DNA from: a virus | DNA: 30,286 nt | Virus record (IMG/VR): IMGVR_UViG_3300021087_000575 | Span: 1-30,286 of that record | Strand: one strand, 5' to 3' | Part shown: one piece after another, positions 5,932 through 13,284 of the stretch | How positions within the stretch are numbered: position 1 is the stretch's first letter | Layout of the letters: each line of letters starts with the position of its first letter | Program-made: the position numbers and the translations under genes | Notes under the pieces: model-generated | Database searches by the model: none | The model's input: only the letters and a program-made list of their open reading frames with translations | What the model was told of the DNA's origin: nothing

Positions 5932-8450
5932 TACGAAAATAAATCCTCTAGTGTGGCAACTGGTTTGGGTTTCCAACCGATGCTCTCTGCGACAGTATTT
6001 AGTGGTTCAATAAATGCCTTCTCGAACATCAACTCATAATCAACATACTTATGTAAGTCGAACTCGGGAGGGACTTTAGATGAGAATGCGATAACATTCT
6101 CGCCTAGTGTGTTAGGTTCTTTGAGATAAACAAACTTGATTTTATCGCCCTCGTTGATCAGAGGATACTTCATGTCAAGATTATTTTTCTTGAGCAGATC
6201 GTTATACAACAATGCACCCCGAACCTGAATTGGTGTTCCCTTCTGATATATGTCAGCAGTGGAACCATATTTAATAAGATTGTTACATCCACGAGGGAAT
6301 GAAATCTCTTCAACAGGTCTTGCTTTGAAGTCTTGCCAATTATCATCAACAAACTTTTGCAGCGCAGACTCATCTCCCGTCAAACAAATACCGACTGCCG
6401 ACTTCAAACTTTCTCGGACAGGAGCAGGAGTTGACGACCGAACGATCTCAAGACCCATCGCCTTCAGCTTTGGTTCCTCATAACGAACACCCTCGTTGTC
6501 CCAGACGTTGAGAGCATATCGCTTTTTAGCAACCCAAATACCTTTGTCGGCAATAGCTTCACGTTTGAAGAAGATCTTTTCCTCATAGGCATTTGTGTAT
6601 TCAGCCAGTTTTGTCATCGCCTTTGCGATGGCTGGCTCAATCTTTTCTTCACCGATCTTGTCGAGTAAGTCGACAATTTTCGATTTAGGAAGACCATTAT
6701 AATACTTTTTGACCAATTTGTCAAGGGTAATATAACAGGAATCTGTATCTGAATAGAAAGAGTAGACCTCACCCTCAGTACCACAAACCTCATTCAGATA
6801 TTCATCGAGTGCCTTTGCAGTCTCGCGGATGATAAACTGACCAGATAATGTAATACCCTCTGCAATCCGATCATCATAATATCTGAAGTACTGATTAGCC
6901 ATCGCACCATAGAGACTGTTCAACTGAATTTTACGAGCCATTTGGAAGTTGTTGTACTTTGCGATCTTGGCTTTGAGTGATGGATCTTTTGTCTTCTCAA
7001 ACTCGCGCTCGGTTTGTTTCATCAGCTTCTTATACTTCTGGCGGTCGTCAAAGAATGTCTGAGTTATCTCAGCAAACACGCCCTGTTTACCACGAGTAAA
7101 TGTAGCACCGTTTGCCGCCATGGCATTCTGTGTAGTGATGTCAGTATCTCGATTGAGTAACTTATCGACAGTCGTATCAATCGGTGCTTCATCAGACACA
7201 AGAGTCTCGGGAGACATATTGTATTGCATAATGATAGATGGATACAGTGACGTGGCATCGAAACTCAAGACCCAATCGTAACCGCCAATCTCAGGTTGCT
7301 GAACATATGCACCTTCAATCGTTCGACCCTCGTTCTCACGCTTCTGAGGAATCATAATGTTTTTCTTCAGCAGGTGATTGTAGAGCAAGCAGTCCCAAGT
7401 CCGAACCGAGGAATAGATGTCACCGAGATTACACTTGGCATCATACGCCATTGTGGCAATCAACTCAATCAGTTTCATCTTGTCTTCGAGTTCGTCAACA
7501 AGTTTACTATCGATGATGTTATAATCTACGAACCGATTCCAATCTTTCTCGTAAAACTCTCTGAATGTATCATAATTGTTTTCGAGTTTCTTGTGACCGA
7601 GTTCGACCTCAGCAATGTAATCTAGTTTGTACGACTCTCGGACTTGATAGGTAAACTTCTTGTAGAGATCTAGATAGTCGAGTTGGGCAACACCTTTGAT
7701 GTCATACAGAGTGTGTTCGCGACCCATCATCTTCACGCTTTTCTTGCGTGTCATATTGAATGGGCTGAATCCGTTTTTGACTTTGTTTTGTTTCTGCTCA
7801 TCCTGACCACCAAGAACTCTCGCACATCGGCTCATCAGATACGGAATATCGAAAAACTCGATGTTCCAGCCAGTAATAATATCTGGCGTATTCTGGAACC
7901 ACCATGTACCAAACTTGGTCAGCAACTCATACTCATCAACACAAGACTCATATGTGACATTGAGGTTCATCACCTCATCAGACTCAGGAGTCCAGTCACC
8001 ATCGCCCCACGTGAAGATCTCTTTGGTGTTGTTATTCACCACAGTGATCAGAGTGATTCGCTCTTTAGGATTATCAACATCAGGGAACCCATGCTCAGTC
8101 GTTGTCTCGATATCGAGAGACTGGATGTTCATCACAGACATATCAAACGGAACTTCATTTGGGTATCTGTCGGACAGATATTGATAGGTCAGATCGGTCT
8201 GACCATAGATAGGATAGTTACCGATCCCGTTGTAACTTTGCACAAACTCCCGACAATCAGAGGCACTGGTAAACTCAACTGGCTTTAGGTTTTCGCCATA
8301 GAGTCCCTTGATTTCTGATTCTTCGGGAGATCGAACATACAACTTTGGTTTGAAGGAAGGGTCACTTTCAGTGAATGCAACCCCATCGCGGTATCCTCTG
8401 GTCAATACGTTTTTACCGTACTGCCAACAATATGTATAAAATTCAGTCAT
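5931..8450 (-). CDS. 43: DNA polymerase gp43 (family B)
   Basis: An 839-residue replicative polymerase with 3'-5' proofreading (T4 gp43 has 898 residues). Exonuclease motifs: SLDIETT, GWNIEFFDIPY and YNIIDSKLVDEL. Polymerase motifs: A (FDATSLYPSI), B (KIQLNSLYGAMANQY) and C (YSDTDS). The C-terminal tail ends TLEDLFS, a likely clamp-binding peptide. I place the start at ATG 8450 (MTEFYTYCWQ), matching the T4 N-terminus MKEFY; in-frame GTG and TTG codons lie just upstream. No Shine-Dalgarno precedes it, and the early promoter at 8457-8485 puts transcription start at or next to the ATG, so the mRNA may be leaderless. Confidence 0.98.
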   Translation of the reverse strand: MTEFYTYCWQYGKNVLTRGYRDGVAFTESDPSFKPKLYVRSPEESEIKGLYGENLKPVEFTSASDCREFVQSYNGIGNYPIYGQTDLTYQYLSDRYPNEVPFDMSVMNIQSLDIETTTEHGFPDVDNPKERITLITVVNNNTKEIFTWGDGDWTPESDEVMNLNVTYESCVDEYELLTKFGTWWFQNTPDIITGWNIEFFDIPYLMSRCARVLGGQDEQKQNKVKNGFSPFNMTRKKSVKMMGREHTLYDIKGVAQLDYLDLYKKFTYQVRESYKLDYIAEVELGHKKLENNYDTFREFYEKDWNRFVDYNIIDSKLVDELEDKMKLIELIATMAYDAKCNLGDIYSSVRTWDCLLYNHLLKKNIMIPQKRENEGRTIEGAYVQQPEIGGYDWVLSFDATSLYPSIIMQYNMSPETLVSDEAPIDTTVDKLLNRDTDITTQNAMAANGATFTRGKQGVFAEITQTFFDDRQKYKKLMKQTEREFEKTKDPSLKAKIAKYNNFQMARKIQLNSLYGAMANQYFRYYDDRIAEGITLSGQFIIRETAKALDEYLNEVCGTEGEVYSFYSDTDSCYITLDKLVKKYYNGLPKSKIVDLLDKIGEEKIEPAIAKAMTKLAEYTNAYEEKIFFKREAIADKGIWVAKKRYALNVWDNEGVRYEEPKLKAMGLEIVRSSTPAPVRESLKSAVGICLTGDESALQKFVDDNWQDFKARPVEEISFPRGCNNLIKYGSTADIYQKGTPIQVRGALLYNDLLKKNNLDMKYPLINEGDKIKFVYLKEPNTLGENVIAFSSKVPPEFDLHKYVDYELMFEKAFIEPLNTVAESIGWKPKPVATLEDLFS

Positions 8451-8456
8451 GTACAC

Positions 8457-8485
8457 ATTATGCCCCAATCAGAGGCAAATGTCAA
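8457..8485 (-). promoter_or_regulatory. early promoter P3 abutting the gene 43 start codon
   Basis: Minus strand: -35 TTGACA (8480-8485, perfect, within GCTTGAC), 17-bp spacer, -10 CATAAT (8457-8462). Seven nt past the -10 is the A of ATG 8450, so the predicted transcript starts at the start codon. Confidence 0.85.
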
Positions 8486-8493
8486 GCACTGAT

Positions 8494-8814
8494 TTATGTG
8501 ATTATACTTTGTTTTTTAGGGGTGATGATACTGCTACCGTAGTGAGTATTGTACTCGTCCTTCATCTGGGAAGTCGGTTGCATAACAGCAATGACGTGCT
8601 GAGGCATAATATGCATTGTGTTCTCGTGTGCATATGGCGCGTATGGCGCAAGACCAATACTAAACTTACCGTCATTTTCAGTTGGCTGTAGGACAATCAC
8701 TGCTGGCTTTTGTAAGACGATGATTTGACGCTCATCTACAACGATGTCAGTAACCTGACCGATTACTTCCTCGCCAGAGGATAATTTTAAGATTTGGATT
8801 TGTGGTTCGCTCAT
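8494..8814 (-). CDS. Sm-like small beta protein (conserved hypothetical)
   Basis: This 106-residue protein begins MSEPQIQILKLSSGEEVIGQV, and its strand-rich pattern (IIVLQKPAVIVLQ, then HIMPQHVIAVMQP) fits a short Sm/LSm-type barrel, with a flexible polar C-terminal tail. The protein at 27427-27831 opens in the same way (IRVIRFADGSQIVACLE), so the two may be paralogues. AGGAA 8 nt before ATG 8814 supports the start. It lies between hsp20 and gene 43, just after a strong hairpin. RNA binding is plausible for the fold but is only inference; no family name is certain. Confidence 0.75.
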   Translation of the reverse strand: MSEPQIQILKLSSGEEVIGQVTDIVVDERQIIVLQKPAVIVLQPTENDGKFSIGLAPYAPYAHENTMHIMPQHVIAVMQPTSQMKDEYNTHYGSSIITPKKQSIIT

Positions 8815-8833
8815 GATATATTTCCTGATTGTT

Positions 8834-8854
8834 GGGGGAGCAATGCGCTCCCCC
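8834..8854 (-). other. strong 8-bp intergenic hairpin between hsp20 and the Sm-like gene
   Basis: GGGGGAGC (8834-8841) and GCTCCCCC (8847-8854) form a perfect 8-bp GC-rich stem with a 5-nt loop. On the minus-strand transcript it falls between the hsp20 stop and the ribosome-binding site of the next gene, and no U-run follows. On the plus strand it is followed by TTATTTAT. It could be a weak terminator, an RNA-processing site or a stability hairpin. Confidence 0.6.
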
Positions 8855-8862
8855 TTATTTAT

Positions 8863-9318
8863 CTACTCTTGTAGAAACTGTTTTTTGATTGCAATGGTTT
8901 TTGGCTTACGTTCTTCTGGAATGATATGTTCTAGAGAGATTGTAAGAATACCATCATTAAAGTTTGCACCTGCGACTTCAACGTCCTGATTTAATGCAAA
9001 TGTCTTGGTAAAGTTTCTCGCGCCAATGCCCTTGTGGACAAATTTACGATCGTCTTCAGCACCCTGAATGCCTTGCACAACAAGTTTGTTTCCTTCTGGG
9101 ACTTGAGTGATTGTCAACTCTTCATCGCTGAATCCAGCTGCAGCAAATTCAATAGTGTATTTGCCATCGCCTTCATCGACAATGTTATAGGGTGGATAAT
9201 TGTTGGAAAGTTCTGCCACATTATTTAGATTCTCGAATACTTGGTCGAATCCAATAGTGAATGGGGCAAGGTTTGATGCGATCTCATGGAGATCTCGTGC
9301 TCTGAATTTAGTAACCAT
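8863..9318 (-). CDS. hsp20: small heat-shock protein (Hsp20 / IbpA-like)
   Basis: A 151-residue alpha-crystallin-domain chaperone. The domain spans about 42-140: YPPYNIVDEGDGKY, FAAAGFSDEELTI, the GIGARNFTKTFAL segment and the closing FNDGILTISLEH with PKTIAI. Small heat-shock proteins hold unfolding proteins in solution, and T4-like marine phages often carry one. The start is set by AAGGAG 8 nt before ATG 9318. It has its own early promoter (9379-9407), and the mRNA probably begins with a GAAA-capped hairpin (9354-9372). Confidence 0.95.
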   Translation of the reverse strand: MVTKFRARDLHEIASNLAPFTIGFDQVFENLNNVAELSNNYPPYNIVDEGDGKYTIEFAAAGFSDEELTITQVPEGNKLVVQGIQGAEDDRKFVHKGIGARNFTKTFALNQDVEVAGANFNDGILTISLEHIIPEERKPKTIAIKKQFLQE

Positions 9319-9353
9319 AATGGTCTCCTTATATTAAGCGAGTTTTAATTGTT

Positions 9354-9372
9354 GCGATCCTTTCGGCATCGC
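9354..9372 (-). promoter_or_regulatory. 5' UTR hairpin of hsp20 mRNA with GAAA tetraloop
   Basis: Minus-strand RNA GCGAU-G-CC-GAAA-GG-AUCGC pairs into a 7-bp stem (one bulged G) closed by a GNRA tetraloop. The first base, 9372, is 7 nt past the -10 of the early promoter, so the structure would sit at the extreme 5' end of the transcript, where such hairpins protect mRNA from 5'-dependent decay. Confidence 0.5.
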
Positions 9373-9378
9373 ATTCTA

Positions 9379-9407
9379 TATATAATACTTTACGACAAAA
9401 ATGTCAA
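9379..9407 (-). promoter_or_regulatory. early promoter P4 for hsp20
   Basis: Minus strand: -35 TTGACA (9402-9407, within GCTTGAC), 17-bp spacer, -10 TATATA (9379-9384). The regA stop codon ends 2 bp upstream of the -35. The leader to hsp20 is about 54 nt. Confidence 0.85.
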
Positions 9408-9408
9408 G

Positions 9409-9822
9409 CTATTTTTTGCCAATATTATATTTGGTTATAAGTTCCCAATCGCCCTTTTCTTTGAACGAGAGAACTTTAATCTGACTCAGCGGTGCTTGTT
9501 CAGCATGCTGCTCTTCAGACATAATTGTCATCAATCCCCAATCGGAAAGTAATTTCGCGATTGTATTTCTGCGTTCTAAATCACCTTCACCAAAGTCTGC
9601 TGCCTTTCCATCAAGCGCAAACAGTTCTTTGAAGTGTGTGATGAAGTATCTACCTTGCTTGTGTAAAATATGACAAGACTGGTATAAAACTTGTTCTTTT
9701 CTGGAAGCAACGCCAATGCGGGATAAGGTTTCTCTAATCTTTAGAAAGTCATCTGCATCTTTTAAAGTGATTTCTAGCGGTGCGTATCCAGGATATTCAA
9801 TCTGGAAGAAATCTTCACTCAT
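9409..9822 (-). CDS. regA: RegA translational repressor
   Basis: A 137-residue homologue of T4 RegA, which binds start regions of early mRNAs and blocks their translation. It matches T4 RegA throughout: LEITLKDADDFLKIRETLSRIG, VLYQSCHILHKQGRYFITHFKE, DGKAADFGEGD, SDWGLMTI and SFKEKGDWELITKYNIG. It has an N-terminal extension of about 15 residues relative to T4. Two ATGs are adjacent (9825 and 9822); AGGAT spacing favours 9822. Unlike T4 (62-regA-43), a plus-strand gene lies between 62 and regA. The closest promoter-like element is a late motif at 9863-9870. Confidence 0.95.
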   Translation of the reverse strand: MSEDFFQIEYPGYAPLEITLKDADDFLKIRETLSRIGVASRKEQVLYQSCHILHKQGRYFITHFKELFALDGKAADFGEGDLERRNTIAKLLSDWGLMTIMSEEQHAEQAPLSQIKVLSFKEKGDWELITKYNIGKK

Positions 9823-9862
9823 CATAAATCCTATTCTTTTTCTTTTTAAGAGTGTCTGGATT

Positions 9863-9874
9863 TATTTATAAATA
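9863..9874. promoter_or_regulatory. palindromic bidirectional late promoter (TATTTATAAATA)
   Basis: This 12-bp perfect palindrome holds the T4 late consensus TATAAATA on both strands: 9867-9874 on plus, facing the dioxygenase gene at 9880, and 9863-9870 on minus, facing regA at 9822. The plus-strand copy ends only 5 bp before the dioxygenase ATG. Confidence 0.65.
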
Positions 9875-9879
9875 TCAGT

Positions 9880-10542
9880 ATGTCAGCAACTCACCAATAC
9901 TTTTTTCCCTGTAAGGATCTGCTTTCTCCTGAGGAGAGAATCATTCTCAAAAAACTTTGTGATGAAATATCGAGAGTCGGTGACCAATTACATGGTGGTG
10001 GTTATGAAGAAATTGCAGATCCACATTTCATTGCTGAGATATCCAAAGTTCACGAAAACACCACCAGTAAAAATTGGTCTGGTATATCAGAACCCAGCAT
10101 GATACAATCTATCCCAGAGTTTAAGCAGAAGTATCTTGACACAATCAACAACATTGTTGAGAGATACAACGGGGATGGTTGGAGATTCCTTGGGTCAAGA
10201 AATGACGAAGAATGTATTGCAATACACAGGGATCCAAAAATGGGATACATAACAAATATATCTATTCCACTCATTCCCGACTATGCATTTTTCAGACCAA
10301 CAAATTTCTACACCGATCTCAATAAAGAGAGTCTGATACACCAAGCCAATTATGAGGTATTTAGATCTCCTGCGATTTTAAATATGAGAAAACCACATAA
10401 TGCAGGTAATTTTTTCAGAGAACATTTGCTTGGTGTTTACAATGGTTCTAGTATAACATTTCAGGTTATGTTTCTGGACTCATATGATAACGTGAAATCA
10501 AAATTCAAACAGAAAGGTTGGTTATCGACCACCCCTTTCTAA
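9880..10542 (+). CDS. 2OG-Fe(II) oxygenase-like protein, only plus-strand gene
   Basis: A 220-residue protein with the residues of a 2-oxoglutarate/Fe(II) dioxygenase: HRD at 116-118 (HxD metal pair), NISIPLIP strand, distal His in KPHNAG (H173), and R180 as a candidate 2OG anchor, followed by a strand ITFQVMF. The arrangement resembles aspartyl/prolyl-hydroxylase-like proteins seen in T4-like marine phages. The substrate is unknown. It is transcribed against all its neighbours and overlaps the end of gene 62 by 21 bp. No Shine-Dalgarno precedes ATG 9880, and the late motif TATAAATA ends 5 bp upstream, so a leaderless late mRNA is predicted. Confidence 0.75.
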   Translation: MSATHQYFFPCKDLLSPEERIILKKLCDEISRVGDQLHGGGYEEIADPHFIAEISKVHENTTSKNWSGISEPSMIQSIPEFKQKYLDTINNIVERYNGDGWRFLGSRNDEECIAIHRDPKMGYITNISIPLIPDYAFFRPTNFYTDLNKESLIHQANYEVFRSPAILNMRKPHNAGNFFREHLLGVYNGSSITFQVMFLDSYDNVKSKFKQKGWLSTTPF

Positions 10543-10968
10543 TTTTTTCCTTATAACTTCCAACTGCTGATCAGTCAAGATTCTCAACGCACCCTGAGCA
10601 TGGGTGTCATTGTACCCATAATACTCTTTGACGATAGCCAAGTCTTCTTCCTTGATAGGTTTCAACCATTTGTTAAATCGTTTCTTGGGTCGAACAACGC
10701 CACGGAGGAAGTCAAACTGTGCCTTCTTATCGACATGAGGTCGGCTGTTCATTTCATTACAAGCAATCACCGTGTCAGCACCATAGCTGAGTGCCTTGTT
10801 GATGATGAACGCATTGTATTGTTTCTCAGACCAGTCGTCAACAATCATATCCGCTTTGGTGTGGTGGATGGCATTGACGAAATCAAATGGGCTGATTGTC
10901 TTTTTCTTTACTTTAAATTGTTCTTCGTCCAGCTGTACAACTGGATCTCCCATACCCTCAAGTGTCAT
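10522..10968 (-). CDS. 62: clamp-loader small subunit gp62
   Basis: A 148-residue homologue of gp62, which with gp44 forms the complex that loads the gp45 clamp. The match is to the shorter marine-phage form (T4 gp62 has 187 residues): SPFDFVNAIHHTKADM, YNAFIINKALSYGADTVIACNEMN, a QFDFLRGVVRPKKRFNKWLK stretch with its basic cluster, and a C-terminal ILTDQQLEVIRKKLERGG. ATG 10968 overlaps the TauD-like stop (ATGA). The last 21 bp overlap the 3' end of the convergent plus-strand gene. A promoter-like pair TTGACT-17-TATAAG lies inside its 3' end at 10550-10578. Confidence 0.92.
   Translation of the reverse strand: MTLEGMGDPVVQLDEEQFKVKKKTISPFDFVNAIHHTKADMIVDDWSEKQYNAFIINKALSYGADTVIACNEMNSRPHVDKKAQFDFLRGVVRPKKRFNKWLKPIKEEDLAIVKEYYGYNDTHAQGALRILTDQQLEVIRKKLERGGR
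10550..10578 (-). promoter_or_regulatory. weak early-type promoter inside the 3' end of gene 62
   Basis: Minus strand: -35 TTGACT (10573-10578), 17-bp spacer, -10 TATAAG (10550-10555). A transcript from here would run antisense through the plus-strand dioxygenase before reaching regA. It could be the early promoter for regA, which otherwise has only a late motif upstream, or a chance match inside coding sequence. Confidence 0.3.
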
Positions 10969-11747
10969 AATATATTCCTGTAATCGAATGCAATCCTGTG
11001 CAGTAATCTGTTTTCCATTCCAGCAAACTTATGTCTCTTATGCAGCGATAACCACTGCTCGCTGATTACAATGTCGCCATCTTTCCAGTGATGGTGGTAT
11101 TGATAGAATGGGTCTAAACAAAATTCTTTTAACTCGTCAAAAAATGGATCATATTCCTCATTGAATATTTGCAAGAACGGGAAATATAATCCCTCAACGC
11201 CTGCATCATTCTTATGGTAAATATCGAATGGCTCCTCACCAACATGGTCGAAAAAATATTCGCTGTCACTTATTCGCCCTTTTTCATAACCACACCAGAT
11301 CTTTTTTGTTTTTGCAGTTTCTTTCATATGCTCTGGTAGATCTTCCCAGACCTTCGCCATATTCAACCAGCTTGTAACAGAACCCTCAGAACCTTTAACA
11401 GCATACAACCAAATGAGTGGCCATCTTTTTTTATTTGAGGTTTGATTGGCATGCCAGTCTAACTCGGATACATGTCCAAACAGACCTTCCTTACCATCTT
11501 CGTCTTTTGCCCCAGTAACCCGAAGAACATTTTCGTTAACAGCAATTGGTTTTGTAAAATGTTTGATGTGTTCTTGTTCGTGATAATTCTCAACCTCACC
11601 AATCATCTTACAGAATCTGACTTGATCTTCTGGTGTCAGGTTTTTTTGGTCTTTAATTACGACAACTATATTTTCAAGTAATGCTTCACCGACTATTTCA
11701 GCCGTTGCTTCAGTAGCATTTTTTATATCAACTTCTAAGTTCAACAT
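10965..11747 (-). CDS. TauD/TfdA-like 2OG-Fe(II) oxygenase homologue with HxN motif
   Basis: A 260-residue protein of the TauD/TfdA fold: LRVTGAKDEDG near 75-85, then ELDWHANQT (H99-A-N101) where active family members have HxD, a distal His in WLSLHKR (H236) and the 2OG-binding Arg in LHRIAF (R251). The other landmarks are intact, so the fold is convincing. The acidic metal ligand is Asn, which could mean altered chemistry or loss of activity. The start overlaps gene 44 by 20 bp and the end overlaps gene 62 (ATGA), so it is fully built into the clamp-loader operon. Substrate unknown. Confidence 0.82.
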   Translation of the reverse strand: MLNLEVDIKNATEATAEIVGEALLENIVVVIKDQKNLTPEDQVRFCKMIGEVENYHEQEHIKHFTKPIAVNENVLRVTGAKDEDGKEGLFGHVSELDWHANQTSNKKRWPLIWLYAVKGSEGSVTSWLNMAKVWEDLPEHMKETAKTKKIWCGYEKGRISDSEYFFDHVGEEPFDIYHKNDAGVEGLYFPFLQIFNEEYDPFFDELKEFCLDPFYQYHHHWKDGDIVISEQWLSLHKRHKFAGMENRLLHRIAFDYRNIL

Positions 11748-12669
11748 TCGCCATAATCTCCGTGAGGCAAGCAGTCAAATTAATTTCCTGGTCGGCAACA
11801 AAAGCTGCCTTGTATTGATAGTCTGCAATGAGAAGAACAAGTTGTGGAACTTGCGCTGCTTTGTCCAAGAGCGTATCGTAGATCTTACGATAAACACCTT
11901 GCGGGTCTGCGTCAACATTGTTGGCGACCCATTGGCGCATTTTCTTCCAGTCCTTGTCACGCAGACTATCAACCAGTGCTTTGGTATTTACTTCAGCGAG
12001 GTTAGAAAGGATTCCCTCGTCAATTTTACCAGACACACTATAGCGTTGCAATTCATTGAGGACACGTCGATAATCAGGAAAATGTTTCATCAAAAGTTCA
12101 GCAAGGACTTTTTCAGAATACTCAACATTTTCTTGGTCGAGGATACGAGCCATTCGCTTCATAAAGCGAGCCGCCATCTGTTGGCGATTGGTCTTATCGA
12201 GTTTAAAATCCACGACCGTGGTTCGACTGTGTAACGGATCGATAATCCTGTTCTTAAAGTTACAGGTAAATATGAACCGACAGTTTGATGAGAACTCCTC
12301 AATGAATGCACGCAAGGCAGGTTGTGTTGAATTAGGATTCAGATAATCTGCTTCGTCAAGAATAACCACTTTTGGCTTGCCCACAAAGGACATAGTACTG
12401 GCGAAGTCTTTGATCTTTGTCCGAAGAACATCAATCCCAGACTCCTCAGAGCCATTGATAATAATATAGTCACATCCTAATTCATTACACAACGCACGAG
12501 CGACCGTCGTCTTGCCCGTACCAGCAGTACCACATAACAGCAAGTTCGAAATCTCTCCAGCTTCCACGAACTGTTGGAATGTATCCAAGAGAGAGGAGGG
12601 AAGAATACATTCCTCCAGTGTTTGTGGGCGGTATTTTTCAACCCAAAGAAATTCGTCTTGCTTCATCAT
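11728..12669 (-). CDS. 44: clamp-loader ATPase gp44
   Basis: A 313-residue AAA+ subunit (RFC/DnaX type) that opens and loads the sliding clamp with gp62. It begins FLWVEKYRPQTLEECILP, the usual RFC-box start, with Walker A GTAGTGKT at 47-54, DEAD at 105-108 (ILDEADYLN), sensor 1 FIFTCNFKNRI and the arginine-finger region HSRTT. The C-terminal helical domain follows. AGGAG precedes two adjacent ATGs (12669 and 12666). T4 gp44 is 319 residues. It is separated from gene 45 by a peroxiredoxin gene. Confidence 0.97.
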   Translation of the reverse strand: MMKQDEFLWVEKYRPQTLEECILPSSLLDTFQQFVEAGEISNLLLCGTAGTGKTTVARALCNELGCDYIIINGSEESGIDVLRTKIKDFASTMSFVGKPKVVILDEADYLNPNSTQPALRAFIEEFSSNCRFIFTCNFKNRIIDPLHSRTTVVDFKLDKTNRQQMAARFMKRMARILDQENVEYSEKVLAELLMKHFPDYRRVLNELQRYSVSGKIDEGILSNLAEVNTKALVDSLRDKDWKKMRQWVANNVDADPQGVYRKIYDTLLDKAAQVPQLVLLIADYQYKAAFVADQEINLTACLTEIMANVELRS

Positions 12670-12678
12670 ATAATACTC

Positions 12679-13284
12679 CTATCCAATTTTATCTTCAGAA
12701 CCTATACCATCTGATAGGTTCAACTGTAACGCTTCACCACCTGTATCATACTCCCTTCCTTCCAAAAAGGCAAGGATATTCTGCGGAGAAGATACACCAT
12801 ATGGGTCGTCCAAAGCATTGTTTGTAAAACCTCGTTCAACGAACGTCTGTTCGATCTCAAAGTTCTTCACAATCATAGCATAACGCCATGAACGAATACC
12901 GAAGCCAAGGTTGTCCTTGTAAACATCCATTCCCATGGAAGAAGTAAACTTACCAGATCCATCTGGGATTACTTTGACGTGTTCAAGTCCTTGATCTTCT
13001 GCCCACTTATTCATCACAAAGGTATCATTTACTGATACACAGAAGATGTTTTCAACACCTGCCTTCTGAAACCGAGGATATAACTCCTCGAAATCAGGAA
13101 GCTGGAATGTAGAACAAGTGGGAGTGAAGGCTCCAGGAAGTGCGAAGATAACACACTTCTCTCGACCTACAATCTCATGGGATAATTGCATTTCCCATGC
13201 GAAAGGATTATCACCACCAACGGATTCATCTCGAACACGGACGTGGTGTACCACATTTGGAATGCGGTGTGGAAATAAAGGCAT
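12679..13284 (-). CDS. peroxiredoxin (Prx5-type)
   Basis: A 201-residue thiol peroxidase. The peroxidatic motif is PGAFTPTCS (P50 to S58, with T54 and C57), and the conserved Arg lies in GIRSWRYAMIV, the typical Prx5/AhpC-TSA pattern. C82 (NIFCVSV) is a candidate second cysteine. The enzyme reduces peroxides at the expense of thiols. AAGGAG precedes ATG 13284. It is inserted between the clamp (45) and clamp-loader (44) genes and shares their early promoter, so it would be made from the start of infection, perhaps to guard against oxidative damage (inference). The C-terminal extension after EGREYDTG is polar and of unknown role. Confidence 0.93.
   Translation of the reverse strand: MPLFPHRIPNVVHHVRVRDESVGGDNPFAWEMQLSHEIVGREKCVIFALPGAFTPTCSTFQLPDFEELYPRFQKAGVENIFCVSVNDTFVMNKWAEDQGLEHVKVIPDGSGKFTSSMGMDVYKDNLGFGIRSWRYAMIVKNFEIEQTFVERGFTNNALDDPYGVSSPQNILAFLEGREYDTGGEALQLNLSDGIGSEDKIG

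Noticed and set aside
7683-8288. Plus-strand open frame of about 200 codons opposite gene 43
   Set aside because: It lies wholly antisense to polymerase exonuclease motifs, has no promoter or ribosome site and shows no recognisable domain.
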